Part shown: piece by piece, positions 33,547-41,754 of the stretch
Position numbering within the stretch: position 1 is the stretch's first letter
How the letters are laid out: the number at the start of each line of letters is the position of its first letter
From: Parasegetibacter sp. NRK P23
Lineage (GTDB): Bacteria; Bacteroidota; Bacteroidia; Chitinophagales; Chitinophagaceae
NCBI RefSeq assembly: GCF_023721715.1
Contig: NZ_JAMDLG010000001.1
Span: 2,457,784-2,521,783 of the forward strand
Direction: 5' to 3'
Length of the DNA stretch: 64,000 bases
Program-made: the position numbers and the translations under genes
The notes under the pieces: generated by a model
Database searches by the model: none
Told to the model about the DNA's origin: nothing
Seen by the model: only the letters and a program-made list of their open reading frames with translations

Positions 33547-35109
33547 TTAATTCCAGTAATTATTTAAAGTAACGTTCGGGTTATTGTTGCGGACGGCATT
33601 GCTGAGGGGCCAGGTCCATGCGCCATTCTTGAAATCTTCGGGAGAGATGGTGTTGCCGAAGCTGAGGTCGGGATCAAGCACGTTCCTGGTGCGGATCATA
33701 TCGTAGGAGAAATGTCCTTCTCCTATCAGCTCCTTACAACGCTCATACCATATCGCCTCTTTCAATTCATCTCCACCAGGTCCGGAATATACCATGGCGC
33801 GCGCCCTGTTGCGGATGGTATTCAGCATGGTGATGGCCTCTTCGTCACGGCTCAATGCCGCGTAAGCTTCAGCCAACATCAGGTAAGACTCCCCCAACCG
33901 GAAAACGATCTGGCTGTCGTCCACATAAGTAGCGTTGTTTTCGGTCTGGAAGATATTGCTGTACTTGGTGAGCCAGAATTCGCCGGTAGTGGAATAGATG
34001 CCATCGTACCAATCCGACCTCCGGATATCGGGCTCACCGCTGGGATAGATTTCATCCAGGAAAGCCTGCGCATAATACAGGTAAGTGTTCCTCCTGGTGG
34101 TGGTACCGCCCACAAATGCGCGGGTAACGTGATCGGAATAATACGACCAGCCAAAGCTTTCACCGTAATTGGAGTTCTGCGGCATTTCAAACAATCCTTC
34201 TTTGGAACGGCCGCGGAATACTACCCGGAAATTTCCATTGTCGTAAGGAAGCAGTTCGTAAGCGCCGCCATTTTCATTGATCAGTTCTTCACCGAACGCT
34301 ACGGTTTTCGTATAGTGCTCGTTCGCGTTTCCGGGATCAAAAGAAGCGAGCCACATGTTCATGTGCATCATCAGCGCCAGGGCGCCGCCGCGCATCCCGC
34401 GCACCGCTCTTCTTGCCGCGTCGTTGTAGGTCCAGGGCAGGTTCTCGTAATGCGCTTCCATATCGGCCACGCATTTCTCCAACACTTCTACCATATTCGT
34501 GCGGGCCAGCGGGGTGGAATTGTACGCATTGGTATAATACGGTACATCACCGTACAGGCGCACCATGGTGAAGTAAGCCATATTACGCATGAACACGCCT
34601 TCAGCCTTGTATTTGGCTTTCATTTCATCGGAGAGCACGGCCACGCCATCTACTTCCTGCACCAGCACATTGGCACCCGACACCACTTTGAATAAACGGT
34701 CCCAGTTCATGAAACGGGAAGTATTGAAAATGGTAGACCAGTTGTTCCCGCTCCACCCAAAAGTGCCGCGCACAATGGGGTTCAGGTTATTCGTGCGCAG
34801 GAACTCAACATAGGTACGTCCCCATCCGCTGTTGGAAGGCTCATACACCGGCGCAAAACGCATATCGCCGGAAAAAGCGAAGAAAGGAAATTCATCCGAT
34901 CCTCCGGGCGATTTCATGTTGCTCCTGAAAGTAGCGGCGCGGTACAATTCAAACAGGCCGTTGGTGTAATTGTCCACATCCTCTTCTGTTCTCCAGAAAT
35001 TGTTTCCGGAGAGGTTACTCAGCGGATCGAGGTTGAGGAACTTCTTACAGCCGGAGCCGGTTGCGGCCACTGCGCAAACCAGTAATATATGGATCAGTCT
35101 GTGTTTCAT
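33547..35109 (-). CDS. SusD/RagB-family nutrient-binding lipoprotein, copy 1
   Basis: A 520-residue lipoprotein; start at MKHRLIH (35109), signal ending in GSGC, then CKKFLNLDPLS. The typical SusD pattern is present: LNLDPLSNLSGNNFWRTEEDVDNYTNGLFE at the N-terminus, four TPR-like helices (AEGVFMRNMAYFTMVRLYGDVP, ESYLMLAEAYAALSRDEEAITMLNTIRNRA) and the C-terminal RCKELIGEGHFSYDMIRTRN. It forms the lid on the SusC barrel encoded 42 bases upstream. Ligand unknown. Confidence 0.93.
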   Translation of the reverse strand: MKHRLIHILLVCAVAATGSGCKKFLNLDPLSNLSGNNFWRTEEDVDNYTNGLFELYRAATFRSNMKSPGGSDEFPFFAFSGDMRFAPVYEPSNSGWGRTYVEFLRTNNLNPIVRGTFGWSGNNWSTIFNTSRFMNWDRLFKVVSGANVLVQEVDGVAVLSDEMKAKYKAEGVFMRNMAYFTMVRLYGDVPYYTNAYNSTPLARTNMVEVLEKCVADMEAHYENLPWTYNDAARRAVRGMRGGALALMMHMNMWLASFDPGNANEHYTKTVAFGEELINENGGAYELLPYDNGNFRVVFRGRSKEGLFEMPQNSNYGESFGWSYYSDHVTRAFVGGTTTRRNTYLYYAQAFLDEIYPSGEPDIRRSDWYDGIYSTTGEFWLTKYSNIFQTENNATYVDDSQIVFRLGESYLMLAEAYAALSRDEEAITMLNTIRNRARAMVYSGPGGDELKEAIWYERCKELIGEGHFSYDMIRTRNVLDPDLSFGNTISPEDFKNGAWTWPLSNAVRNNNPNVTLNNYWN

Positions 35110-35151
35110 TGTTGTCGATTTTCTGTTTAACATCCTTCTTTCTTTACCTGT

Positions 35152-38100
35152 TTAGAATTGAATGTTCATACCAACGGCCATGCTTCTTCTGTTCGGGTAT
35201 CCGCCGGAAACATCTCTTCCAAGCTGGCTTACCAGTTCGGGATCAGGCCCGGAGTAATTGGAGAAGGTGTACACGTTATTGAGTGTTAAGTAAACATTGG
35301 CGGAAGTAACACCAATACTCCTGGTCCAGTTCCTGTTGAAGTTGTATTTCAGGGTGATGTTGTTGATTTTCCAGTAAGAGCCATCTTCCATGAAAAGCGT
35401 TTGATTATACCGGTAAGGCTGAATCAGGTTCGCTCTTCTGAAATCGAACGGATTGGGATAAGTGGCGTTGGCGCTGCCGCTGGCTTTATCATCCGCGGAT
35501 GGCTTCCAGAAATCATATTCATCAATCGGCACGAGTGCATTGGGAGAAGTAGGATTGTAGAAGTTGCGGAAGGTTTCAGACAACGCGCTGTTCAGCAAAT
35601 CTCTTTTTATGGTGTAAGAAAGGTTCACGCTCAGGGTGAAGTTTTTATAAGTGGTCAGTGAATTGAACCCGCCTGTTATCCTGGGCAACGGGTTACCGGC
35701 GGAAACCAGGTCCTGCTCATCTATGATGTAATCACCGTTGATGTCCGTGAACATGGGATCTCCGCCCTGGAAGTAAACACCTGTATTCCTTCCGTTCTGC
35801 AAACGCAATCCTGTCTGTGGATTCACGGGTACATCCGCGGTGCTGGCGAATACTCCGGCGGTATGGTACACCAGGTTGGAGAATGGCGACATGCCAAGAC
35901 GATAAACAATGGGCACACCCGAATTATCGGAATCGGTGAAATTCTGTACCCGCTGACGCTCGTTGTTCGGTAATCTTGTCAGTACAGGGTTGTTGAGGGC
36001 GTAGGTCCCGGAAACAGTCCATTGCAGCGGACGGCCCTGCGGCAGTAACCGGAACATCGCGGTGATCTCATAGCCATAGTTCACCATACTTCTTTCGTTC
36101 GACTTGATGGTAGAAAATCCATTCTCTACGGAAAGCGGTACTTCCATCACTTCGTTGTCCATCGATTCGTAGTAAGTTTCCACTGTGGTATTGATGGCGT
36201 TGTTCAGGAAACCGAGTTCGAAGCCGAGGTTGAACTTGGTTTTGGTTTGTGGTTTAAAGTTGTCGTTTGGAATATTGCCCCAGTTGATGTAAACGGTGGG
36301 ATCATCATTGTAGTTGTTGCCGATGCTGTACGTTCCGTAGGCATCAAAGATGCTTCCGGTAGGAACGATGTTCTTACCCCATCCGGCCCTGATGGATCCG
36401 TAGCTGAGCCAGGCTTTATCGGTGAAGAAGTTTTCCCGGTTAAAGTTCCAGCGCGCACTCACCGAAGGGTTCTGGGTATAACCGGTGGTGGGTCCGTTGG
36501 TTGAAGTTCCGTCCCAGCGGTAACTCAGGTCGATCACATATTTGGTATCGAAGTTATAGGAGATGGTACCGCCATAACCGTGGATGCGGGTATCTTTCGC
36601 GTTGTTGAGGGTACCGCCGCGGGAAAGTGTCCAGTTGTAACCCACCGGACCTTCGATCTGGTCGTTACTGGTCTGGTTCAGTTCAATGGCATTCGCCCGG
36701 AATCCATAAGAAGACAGTTCATTGAACACAAACGCATTCAGGTTATGCCTGTTGATGGTTTTGATGTAACTGAGCGCCGAACGGTTGTAAACAGTGTACG
36801 TTTTATCGTTGTAGCTGTAGTATCCGGAACGGTTGTTGTTGATGAAGGAAGGACTGAAGCGACTGGAAGTACCCGTGATGATATTGTAAGTAAACAGGTT
36901 CGACATCCGCAGGCCCTTGATGGGTTCATACTGCAGATCGAGCGTGGTAGCTATGTTGATGTTCTTGTTGTCATCGTCCACTTCCTTTCCATCCGCCGCC
37001 GCATTAAAGTCGGCGTAATAAGCCGGGGACAGTAAGGAGGACAGATTGGAAGCCGCTTTAATATCCACCTGTTGCAAACCGAGTCCGCTGCCGTTGTTCC
37101 TTTGCCCCATGGAACCACGGAGGTTGGTCACCATTCTGAATTTTTCAGTGGGCTGATACAGGGCGTCCATACCCAAAGTGTATCTTTTGAAACCGGTGTT
37201 CCGCATGATACCATCTTCTGAATAATAGTTCAGGTTGGTTTTGTAGTTGAAAGTCTGGTCACCACCGGAGATATTGATGTTATGGGTCTGGTTGTAGGTG
37301 GTGCGGAAGAAAAGGTTTTGCCAGTCTGTGGAGTTGTTGTAGTAAGGGTTAAGTGAATCCGACAGGAATGGTGTGGAGTTAATCAACCGGAGCGCGGATT
37401 CGTAAGTCGTATCGTAATTCAGTATCTGGCTGATCCGTGCCTGGCGCTCATCGTTTCCCCCCATCACTTTGCGTTGTGCGGGCGCGTAGTTCATAAAGTA
37501 AGAACCGGAATAGGATATGATGGGCACTTTGGAACGACCGCGCCTCGTGGTCACGATAATTACACCGTAAGCGCCACGTGAACCGTATTGTGAAGTGGCG
37601 GCGGCATCTTTCAGGAACTCCATCTGCTCAATATCTTCCGGAGGAATAAGGGAGAGCGGACTAATGCCGGGTCCTCCACCCTGGAAACCATATTCGTAGT
37701 TGGTGTTCATGTCTACGGGCACACCATCTATTACAAACAGTGGTGAAGTGGGGGTAAGAAATCCATCTGCGCTCACGGCAGCACTTGAAATACCGCGCAG
37801 GTTAATGGTACCCATCGCACCGGGAGAACCTGTGTTGTTCTGGATGTTCAGGCCGGCCACTTTTCCCTGGAGGAGTTCCATCACGTTGGCGACGGGCACA
37901 TCCTGCAGTTGTTTACCGGAAATCACCGTAGTGGCGCCGGTGGTGGTTTCGCGGGTGGAGCGTTTGAACCCCTGTACCACTACTTCTTTCATCGCGTCGT
38001 CTTTGGGCGACATCACAATCTCCATGCTGAGCTGGGATTGCGTGATGGTTCTTTTTTCAGAACCGAATCCGCTGAAGGTAAAGGTAACGGTAGTTCCGGC

Positions 38101-38328
38101 TTCCACGGTAAAATCGAACTTACCTTCGTTGTCGGTGGAGCCCAGTACTTTTTTGCCTGCGGTAATGGAAACGCCGGGTTTACGGGAGTTGTCCACCTTA
38201 TCCACCACGATCCCGCGGATGGTCACCTTCGTTTGCGCCTTCAACAGCGTGGGTACGAGGCAGCAGAACAGCAGCGCCAGCGGTGCGGCCAGTAATTTTC
38301 TCATAACGTTATGGTTGAGTTGCTTCAT
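35152..38328 (-). CDS. SusC/RagA-family TonB-dependent transporter, copy 1
   Basis: A 1058-residue outer-membrane transporter. Start at MKQLNHN (38328), 19 bases after the DUF5007-type gene, with signal to LLKAQ. Domains: CarboxypepD_reg-like (residues about 33-110, TKVTIRGIVVDKVDNSRKPGVS), TonB-box region (KEVVVQGFKR), plug (NVMELLQGKVAGLNI to GAYGVIIVTTRRG) and barrel with the SusC-type end (PNRRSMAVGMNIQF). It imports oligomeric ligands together with the SusD lipoprotein of the next gene. Confidence 0.94.
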   Translation of the reverse strand: MKQLNHNVMRKLLAAPLALLFCCLVPTLLKAQTKVTIRGIVVDKVDNSRKPGVSITAGKKVLGSTDNEGKFDFTVEAGTTVTFTFSGFGSEKRTITQSQLSMEIVMSPKDDAMKEVVVQGFKRSTRETTTGATTVISGKQLQDVPVANVMELLQGKVAGLNIQNNTGSPGAMGTINLRGISSAAVSADGFLTPTSPLFVIDGVPVDMNTNYEYGFQGGGPGISPLSLIPPEDIEQMEFLKDAAATSQYGSRGAYGVIIVTTRRGRSKVPIISYSGSYFMNYAPAQRKVMGGNDERQARISQILNYDTTYESALRLINSTPFLSDSLNPYYNNSTDWQNLFFRTTYNQTHNINISGGDQTFNYKTNLNYYSEDGIMRNTGFKRYTLGMDALYQPTEKFRMVTNLRGSMGQRNNGSGLGLQQVDIKAASNLSSLLSPAYYADFNAAADGKEVDDDNKNINIATTLDLQYEPIKGLRMSNLFTYNIITGTSSRFSPSFINNNRSGYYSYNDKTYTVYNRSALSYIKTINRHNLNAFVFNELSSYGFRANAIELNQTSNDQIEGPVGYNWTLSRGGTLNNAKDTRIHGYGGTISYNFDTKYVIDLSYRWDGTSTNGPTTGYTQNPSVSARWNFNRENFFTDKAWLSYGSIRAGWGKNIVPTGSIFDAYGTYSIGNNYNDDPTVYINWGNIPNDNFKPQTKTKFNLGFELGFLNNAINTTVETYYESMDNEVMEVPLSVENGFSTIKSNERSMVNYGYEITAMFRLLPQGRPLQWTVSGTYALNNPVLTRLPNNERQRVQNFTDSDNSGVPIVYRLGMSPFSNLVYHTAGVFASTADVPVNPQTGLRLQNGRNTGVYFQGGDPMFTDINGDYIIDEQDLVSAGNPLPRITGGFNSLTTYKNFTLSVNLSYTIKRDLLNSALSETFRNFYNPTSPNALVPIDEYDFWKPSADDKASGSANATYPNPFDFRRANLIQPYRYNQTLFMEDGSYWKINNITLKYNFNRNWTRSIGVTSANVYLTLNNVYTFSNYSGPDPELVSQLGRDVSGGYPNRRSMAVGMNIQF

Positions 38329-38347
38329 TATAGCGTGTTGATTGGCG

Positions 38348-39403
38348 TTAGTCATCGGTAAACTTGGGGTTATCGGTTTTAAAGGCGAATACGATCTCCC
38401 AGTTGCCTTCCTGGAAAATGGAGAAATCAAGTCCTATCACCCCGGTTTCCCGCATCCCGCCGAAACCGATGCGGGAGTAAGCGAAACGAACCCTGGCGCG
38501 GCGACCATCGGCGGTGGTGTACCGCGTGGGGAGGTTGATCAGCGGCATCGGGTAAGCCACATCGTAGGTAACCCTGGTATCACTCATGCGCATGTTGAAG
38601 CCGTGCAGCAGGTTGTCCCAGTCGGTGAGGGCGAACTTATTGGGGTTAATGGGTTTGTAGTATTTATCAAGGAACATAAAAGAGAGCGTATTTTCCCCGG
38701 TCACGTTTTCAGGCGATGCTTCCCGGATAAATACGTCCACTTCGAAGTTGCCAAGTATTCTTTTAAGAGAGTCCCCCACGATGTTGACCATGTAGGTTGG
38801 CGTGATGCCGTTCGCCACCGACTGCCCGGTGATGGCGTTTAGGTTAGACGGTTCATAAGGACGTTCACGGAAAGGCATCAGCCGCATGCCCCTGAAATAC
38901 CTTCTGCCGCCCGAGTTACTCATTTCCACATCAAACACATAACCGGAATCGGCCTGGCAACGGATGAAGTTGGAGCTGGAAGAAGACCACATTACAAAGT
39001 CGCCGGAGTGCTTTCTTATTTCAAATACATTATGATACTCCACTTCCCGCTTCGCTTCAATTTCTTCCAAAGATTTTTCCAACCCGGTATAAGCCTGCTT
39101 CCAGACTTTCACCGGAAAGATATCGGTCAACTCAGGCGCCGCCTCCCCGTTAAAACGGCGTGCATTCACGATTTTGAATTCGATGGGATAAGAACTGCTG
39201 TTGTTGGGGTTGGAAAAAACATTGGAGTACATGGTGGTGCGGCCCACAACAGGTTCGAAGGCGGTTTGGGCAAACCCTGCTTCAGCACTCAGGGCGTCCC
39301 TGTATTCAGGAACATATTTCTTACAGGAAGCAACACCTGCCATTACGGTACCGGCGATGGCCAGCCAACAGGGGAACAGGAGTTTGTTGTTCTTCATAAT
39401 CAT
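38348..39403 (-). CDS. DUF5007-type lipoprotein
   Basis: A 351-residue lipoprotein (signal to GVASC, then CKKYVPEYRD). It has no membrane segments after the signal and looks all-beta. It matches my memory of DUF5007, which is found beside SusC/SusD genes and has no known function. It sits at the end of the first SusC-SusD-FAS1 module, in the position that the beta-propeller gene takes in the second. ATG at 39397 is an equally good start. Confidence 0.65.
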   Translation of the reverse strand: MIMKNNKLLFPCWLAIAGTVMAGVASCKKYVPEYRDALSAEAGFAQTAFEPVVGRTTMYSNVFSNPNNSSSYPIEFKIVNARRFNGEAAPELTDIFPVKVWKQAYTGLEKSLEEIEAKREVEYHNVFEIRKHSGDFVMWSSSSSNFIRCQADSGYVFDVEMSNSGGRRYFRGMRLMPFRERPYEPSNLNAITGQSVANGITPTYMVNIVGDSLKRILGNFEVDVFIREASPENVTGENTLSFMFLDKYYKPINPNKFALTDWDNLLHGFNMRMSDTRVTYDVAYPMPLINLPTRYTTADGRRARVRFAYSRIGFGGMRETGVIGLDFSIFQEGNWEIVFAFKTDNPKFTDD

Positions 39404-39432
39404 TTTTTTAGCTGTTCGGTAATGGTGAAGGG

Positions 39433-40119
39433 TTATTTGTTCATTCTTTCCACGAACTCGTTCCCGAATCCGAAATCGTGTCCGGAAGAAAGCACATGTA
39501 CGATACCGTTATTCGTCTTTACGTTCACGATCTGTGTTTTGGTGGTTACCCAGAATATCTCGAACGGCGTTTCCTTGGGATCGCTGAAGAACAATTGTTG
39601 TGGTCCTCCGCCAACATAACCGCCCGCGTTCACCCTTTCGTAGAGCAGGTTCATCGAGTAATCATATTTGATGTTGGGTGCCAGGATACCGTCCGCGTTC
39701 CCTACTACCCTATCGGTATTGTATAAGCCGCGCAGTATGTAGCGGCACGCCAGCGTATCAAGGTGCGCGGAGTCGAGCGTGGCCAGTGTTAACGGCGGCC
39801 GCGCGGGCTGCATGGTGGCCCTGCGCAGGTTCAGGTTTTTCATGGCCAGGTTAAAACTGTTGTTGTTGATCGCAAACAACGTTACTTCTCCTGAAACCAG
39901 GGAATCCTTCAAACCACCCAGCCGGTCAATGACCAGCAGCATGGAATCATACAAGCCAGGAAACCTTTGCAGGTATTCGTAGCTGTTACCCTGGAACACG
40001 CTGGACTCCTTGTCGTAGTTATAATAGGTATCGTCCTTTTTGGAGCAGGCGGCAAAGCAACAGGCCACCGCCAGGGTAAAGAGCATGCTTTTTATAGAAA
40101 ATATGTTTCTCATTCGCAT
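39433..40119 (-). CDS. FAS1 (fasciclin)-domain lipoprotein, copy 2
   Basis: A 228-residue lipoprotein; start at MRMRNIF (40119), 31 bases after the susD stop, giving a signal to CCFAAC and then CSKKDDTYY, a good surface-export tail. The FAS1-like domain shows in NSYEYLQRFPGLYDSMLLVIDRLGGL, VTLFAINNNSFNLAMK and the closing NGIVHVLSSGHDFG. The upstream part of the open frame overlaps susD and is not used. It parallels the FAS1 gene at 32774-33526. Confidence 0.8.
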   Translation of the reverse strand: MRMRNIFSIKSMLFTLAVACCFAACSKKDDTYYNYDKESSVFQGNSYEYLQRFPGLYDSMLLVIDRLGGLKDSLVSGEVTLFAINNNSFNLAMKNLNLRRATMQPARPPLTLATLDSAHLDTLACRYILRGLYNTDRVVGNADGILAPNIKYDYSMNLLYERVNAGGYVGGGPQQLFFSDPKETPFEIFWVTTKTQIVNVKTNNGIVHVLSSGHDFGFGNEFVERMNK

Positions 40120-40150
40120 CTTGTTAGGTTTATGCACTTTCAGTGGCGGG

Positions 40151-41725
40151 CTACTGCCAGTAACTGTTCTGTACGATTTTTGGATTGTTCTTGATGACAT
40201 CCCTTGCCACCGGCCAGTAAATTCCGCCGCGGTCTATCAGGTCGTTAAAGGCGGGATCTTCTCTCCTGATCTTGTGGTAACGCACCAGGTCGTACCACCT
40301 CCAGCCTTCACCCACAAGCTCTCTGCGGCGTTCTTCAAATATTTCTTTGAGCAGGTCGCTGCCCGGTTCTGCCGGATCAAAAGACTCTAATCCTCTCCTG
40401 GAACGCATGTTATTGAGCAGGGTGATGGCATCAGATTCGTGGCCCAATACGGTTAACGCCTCGGCCCTCAGCAGCGCGATCTCTTCCAGGCGGGAGAACA
40501 GTATGGCTGAAGTGAAAATATTGAACTGGGATTCTCCGGCTACCCCCGCGTTGATCGCCTTAATTTTGCTGAAGATGGGAATCTCTTCTCCGTAACCAGT
40601 GATATAAGCGTTCCGGTACAAAGTGGGCGTTCCCTGGGAAACACTGGTGGTATCGGCACCGAAACGCTGGTCCTGACCGTTCCTGGTCGGGAACATGGCA
40701 GCGAGCGTATCGTTGGTGATATAGATATCGGGCAGTTGCTTGGACACCAGCGGGTATGCGAGGGTGAGTTGCTCAATATGTCCCGTTACGGAGGATTCAC
40801 CCATTCCTTTGATGAAGTTGAAAGAAATGAACTGGTTCTGGGAAGCGGAAAGGCCGTTGGCCAGTTCGTTGAACAATCCGTTGGTACGCGTAACCTGGTC
40901 CACGGTAAGGTAGCTGATGCCGATCCTGTTAAAGTTGTTCATCACAAAATCAGTGTATCCTGCCACGGCGTAATAGTTGCCCTGCAACGCGGAAATATGG
41001 GCCAGGATGGCGTATGCCGATACTTTGTTGATGAGCATATTGCGCCACTCATTGTAACTCTTGGTATGATAAATGGTTCCGGGCAGCACCGGATCGCCGC
41101 CGCCATACACATAAGGCAGCAACGGGGCGGCATCTTCAATTTCCTTTACGGCGAAACCGAGCACATCTTCCTTGCTGCTGCGGGCGAACTGTTCGAACTT
41201 GCCGTTATCGTAAGATTTGGTGAGCAAGGGAACATCTCCCCAGATGCGTACCATATAATAATAGATGAAGGCGCGGAGCACACGGGCCTGGGCCACATCT
41301 ATCTTATGGTTAATCTCTGTATAACGCGTATCTGCAAGCGCTTCTGCTGAACGCTCAATAAACAGGTTGCAGGCGTTCACGGCGGCGTAAAACCTGCGCC
41401 AGTTGGATACGCTTTCAAAAACGGGGTACCCCGCGTTGAGGTTACCTTCAATAATCGCCTTCAGATCTGGTCTTTTCAGGGAAGTAAAATCGCCGTTGCG
41501 GAGTTCCCCCATCAGCCAGTGCGCGTTGTTGTCGGCGATGGCGGCACGGAACAATCCGTAAATCCCCATCAAACCGGAACGTGCGTCGTCGATGGTTTTC
41601 CAACTGTTGGCCTCATCCGACTGGCGGGTGCTTTCTATATCCAGCTTCTTGTTGCAGGATTGCAGCACCGGGCCCGTTACCAGTGTGGCCGCAAGAAAAA
41701 CAGTCAGTACACTTTTACCTGTCAT
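40151..41725 (-). CDS. SusD/RagB-family nutrient-binding lipoprotein, copy 2
   Basis: A 524-residue lipoprotein (signal to PVLQSC, then CNKKLDIESTR). It shows the family pattern ANSWKTIDDARSGLMGIYGLFRAA, ARVLRAFIYYYMVRIWGDVPLLTKSYD, RAEALTVLGHESDAITLLNNMRSRRG and the C-terminal ERRRELVGEGWRWYDLVRYHKI. It is the partner of the SusC transporter encoded 29 bases upstream. Confidence 0.93.
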   Translation of the reverse strand: MTGKSVLTVFLAATLVTGPVLQSCNKKLDIESTRQSDEANSWKTIDDARSGLMGIYGLFRAAIADNNAHWLMGELRNGDFTSLKRPDLKAIIEGNLNAGYPVFESVSNWRRFYAAVNACNLFIERSAEALADTRYTEINHKIDVAQARVLRAFIYYYMVRIWGDVPLLTKSYDNGKFEQFARSSKEDVLGFAVKEIEDAAPLLPYVYGGGDPVLPGTIYHTKSYNEWRNMLINKVSAYAILAHISALQGNYYAVAGYTDFVMNNFNRIGISYLTVDQVTRTNGLFNELANGLSASQNQFISFNFIKGMGESSVTGHIEQLTLAYPLVSKQLPDIYITNDTLAAMFPTRNGQDQRFGADTTSVSQGTPTLYRNAYITGYGEEIPIFSKIKAINAGVAGESQFNIFTSAILFSRLEEIALLRAEALTVLGHESDAITLLNNMRSRRGLESFDPAEPGSDLLKEIFEERRRELVGEGWRWYDLVRYHKIRREDPAFNDLIDRGGIYWPVARDVIKNNPKIVQNSYWQ

Positions 41726-41754
41726 AAAATGCCGGTGTTAGTAGATTGAAAATT

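Noticed and set aside
33712-34695. Plus-strand open frame (327 codons) opposite susD copy 1
   Set aside because: Antisense to a full SusD gene; no start context or domain.
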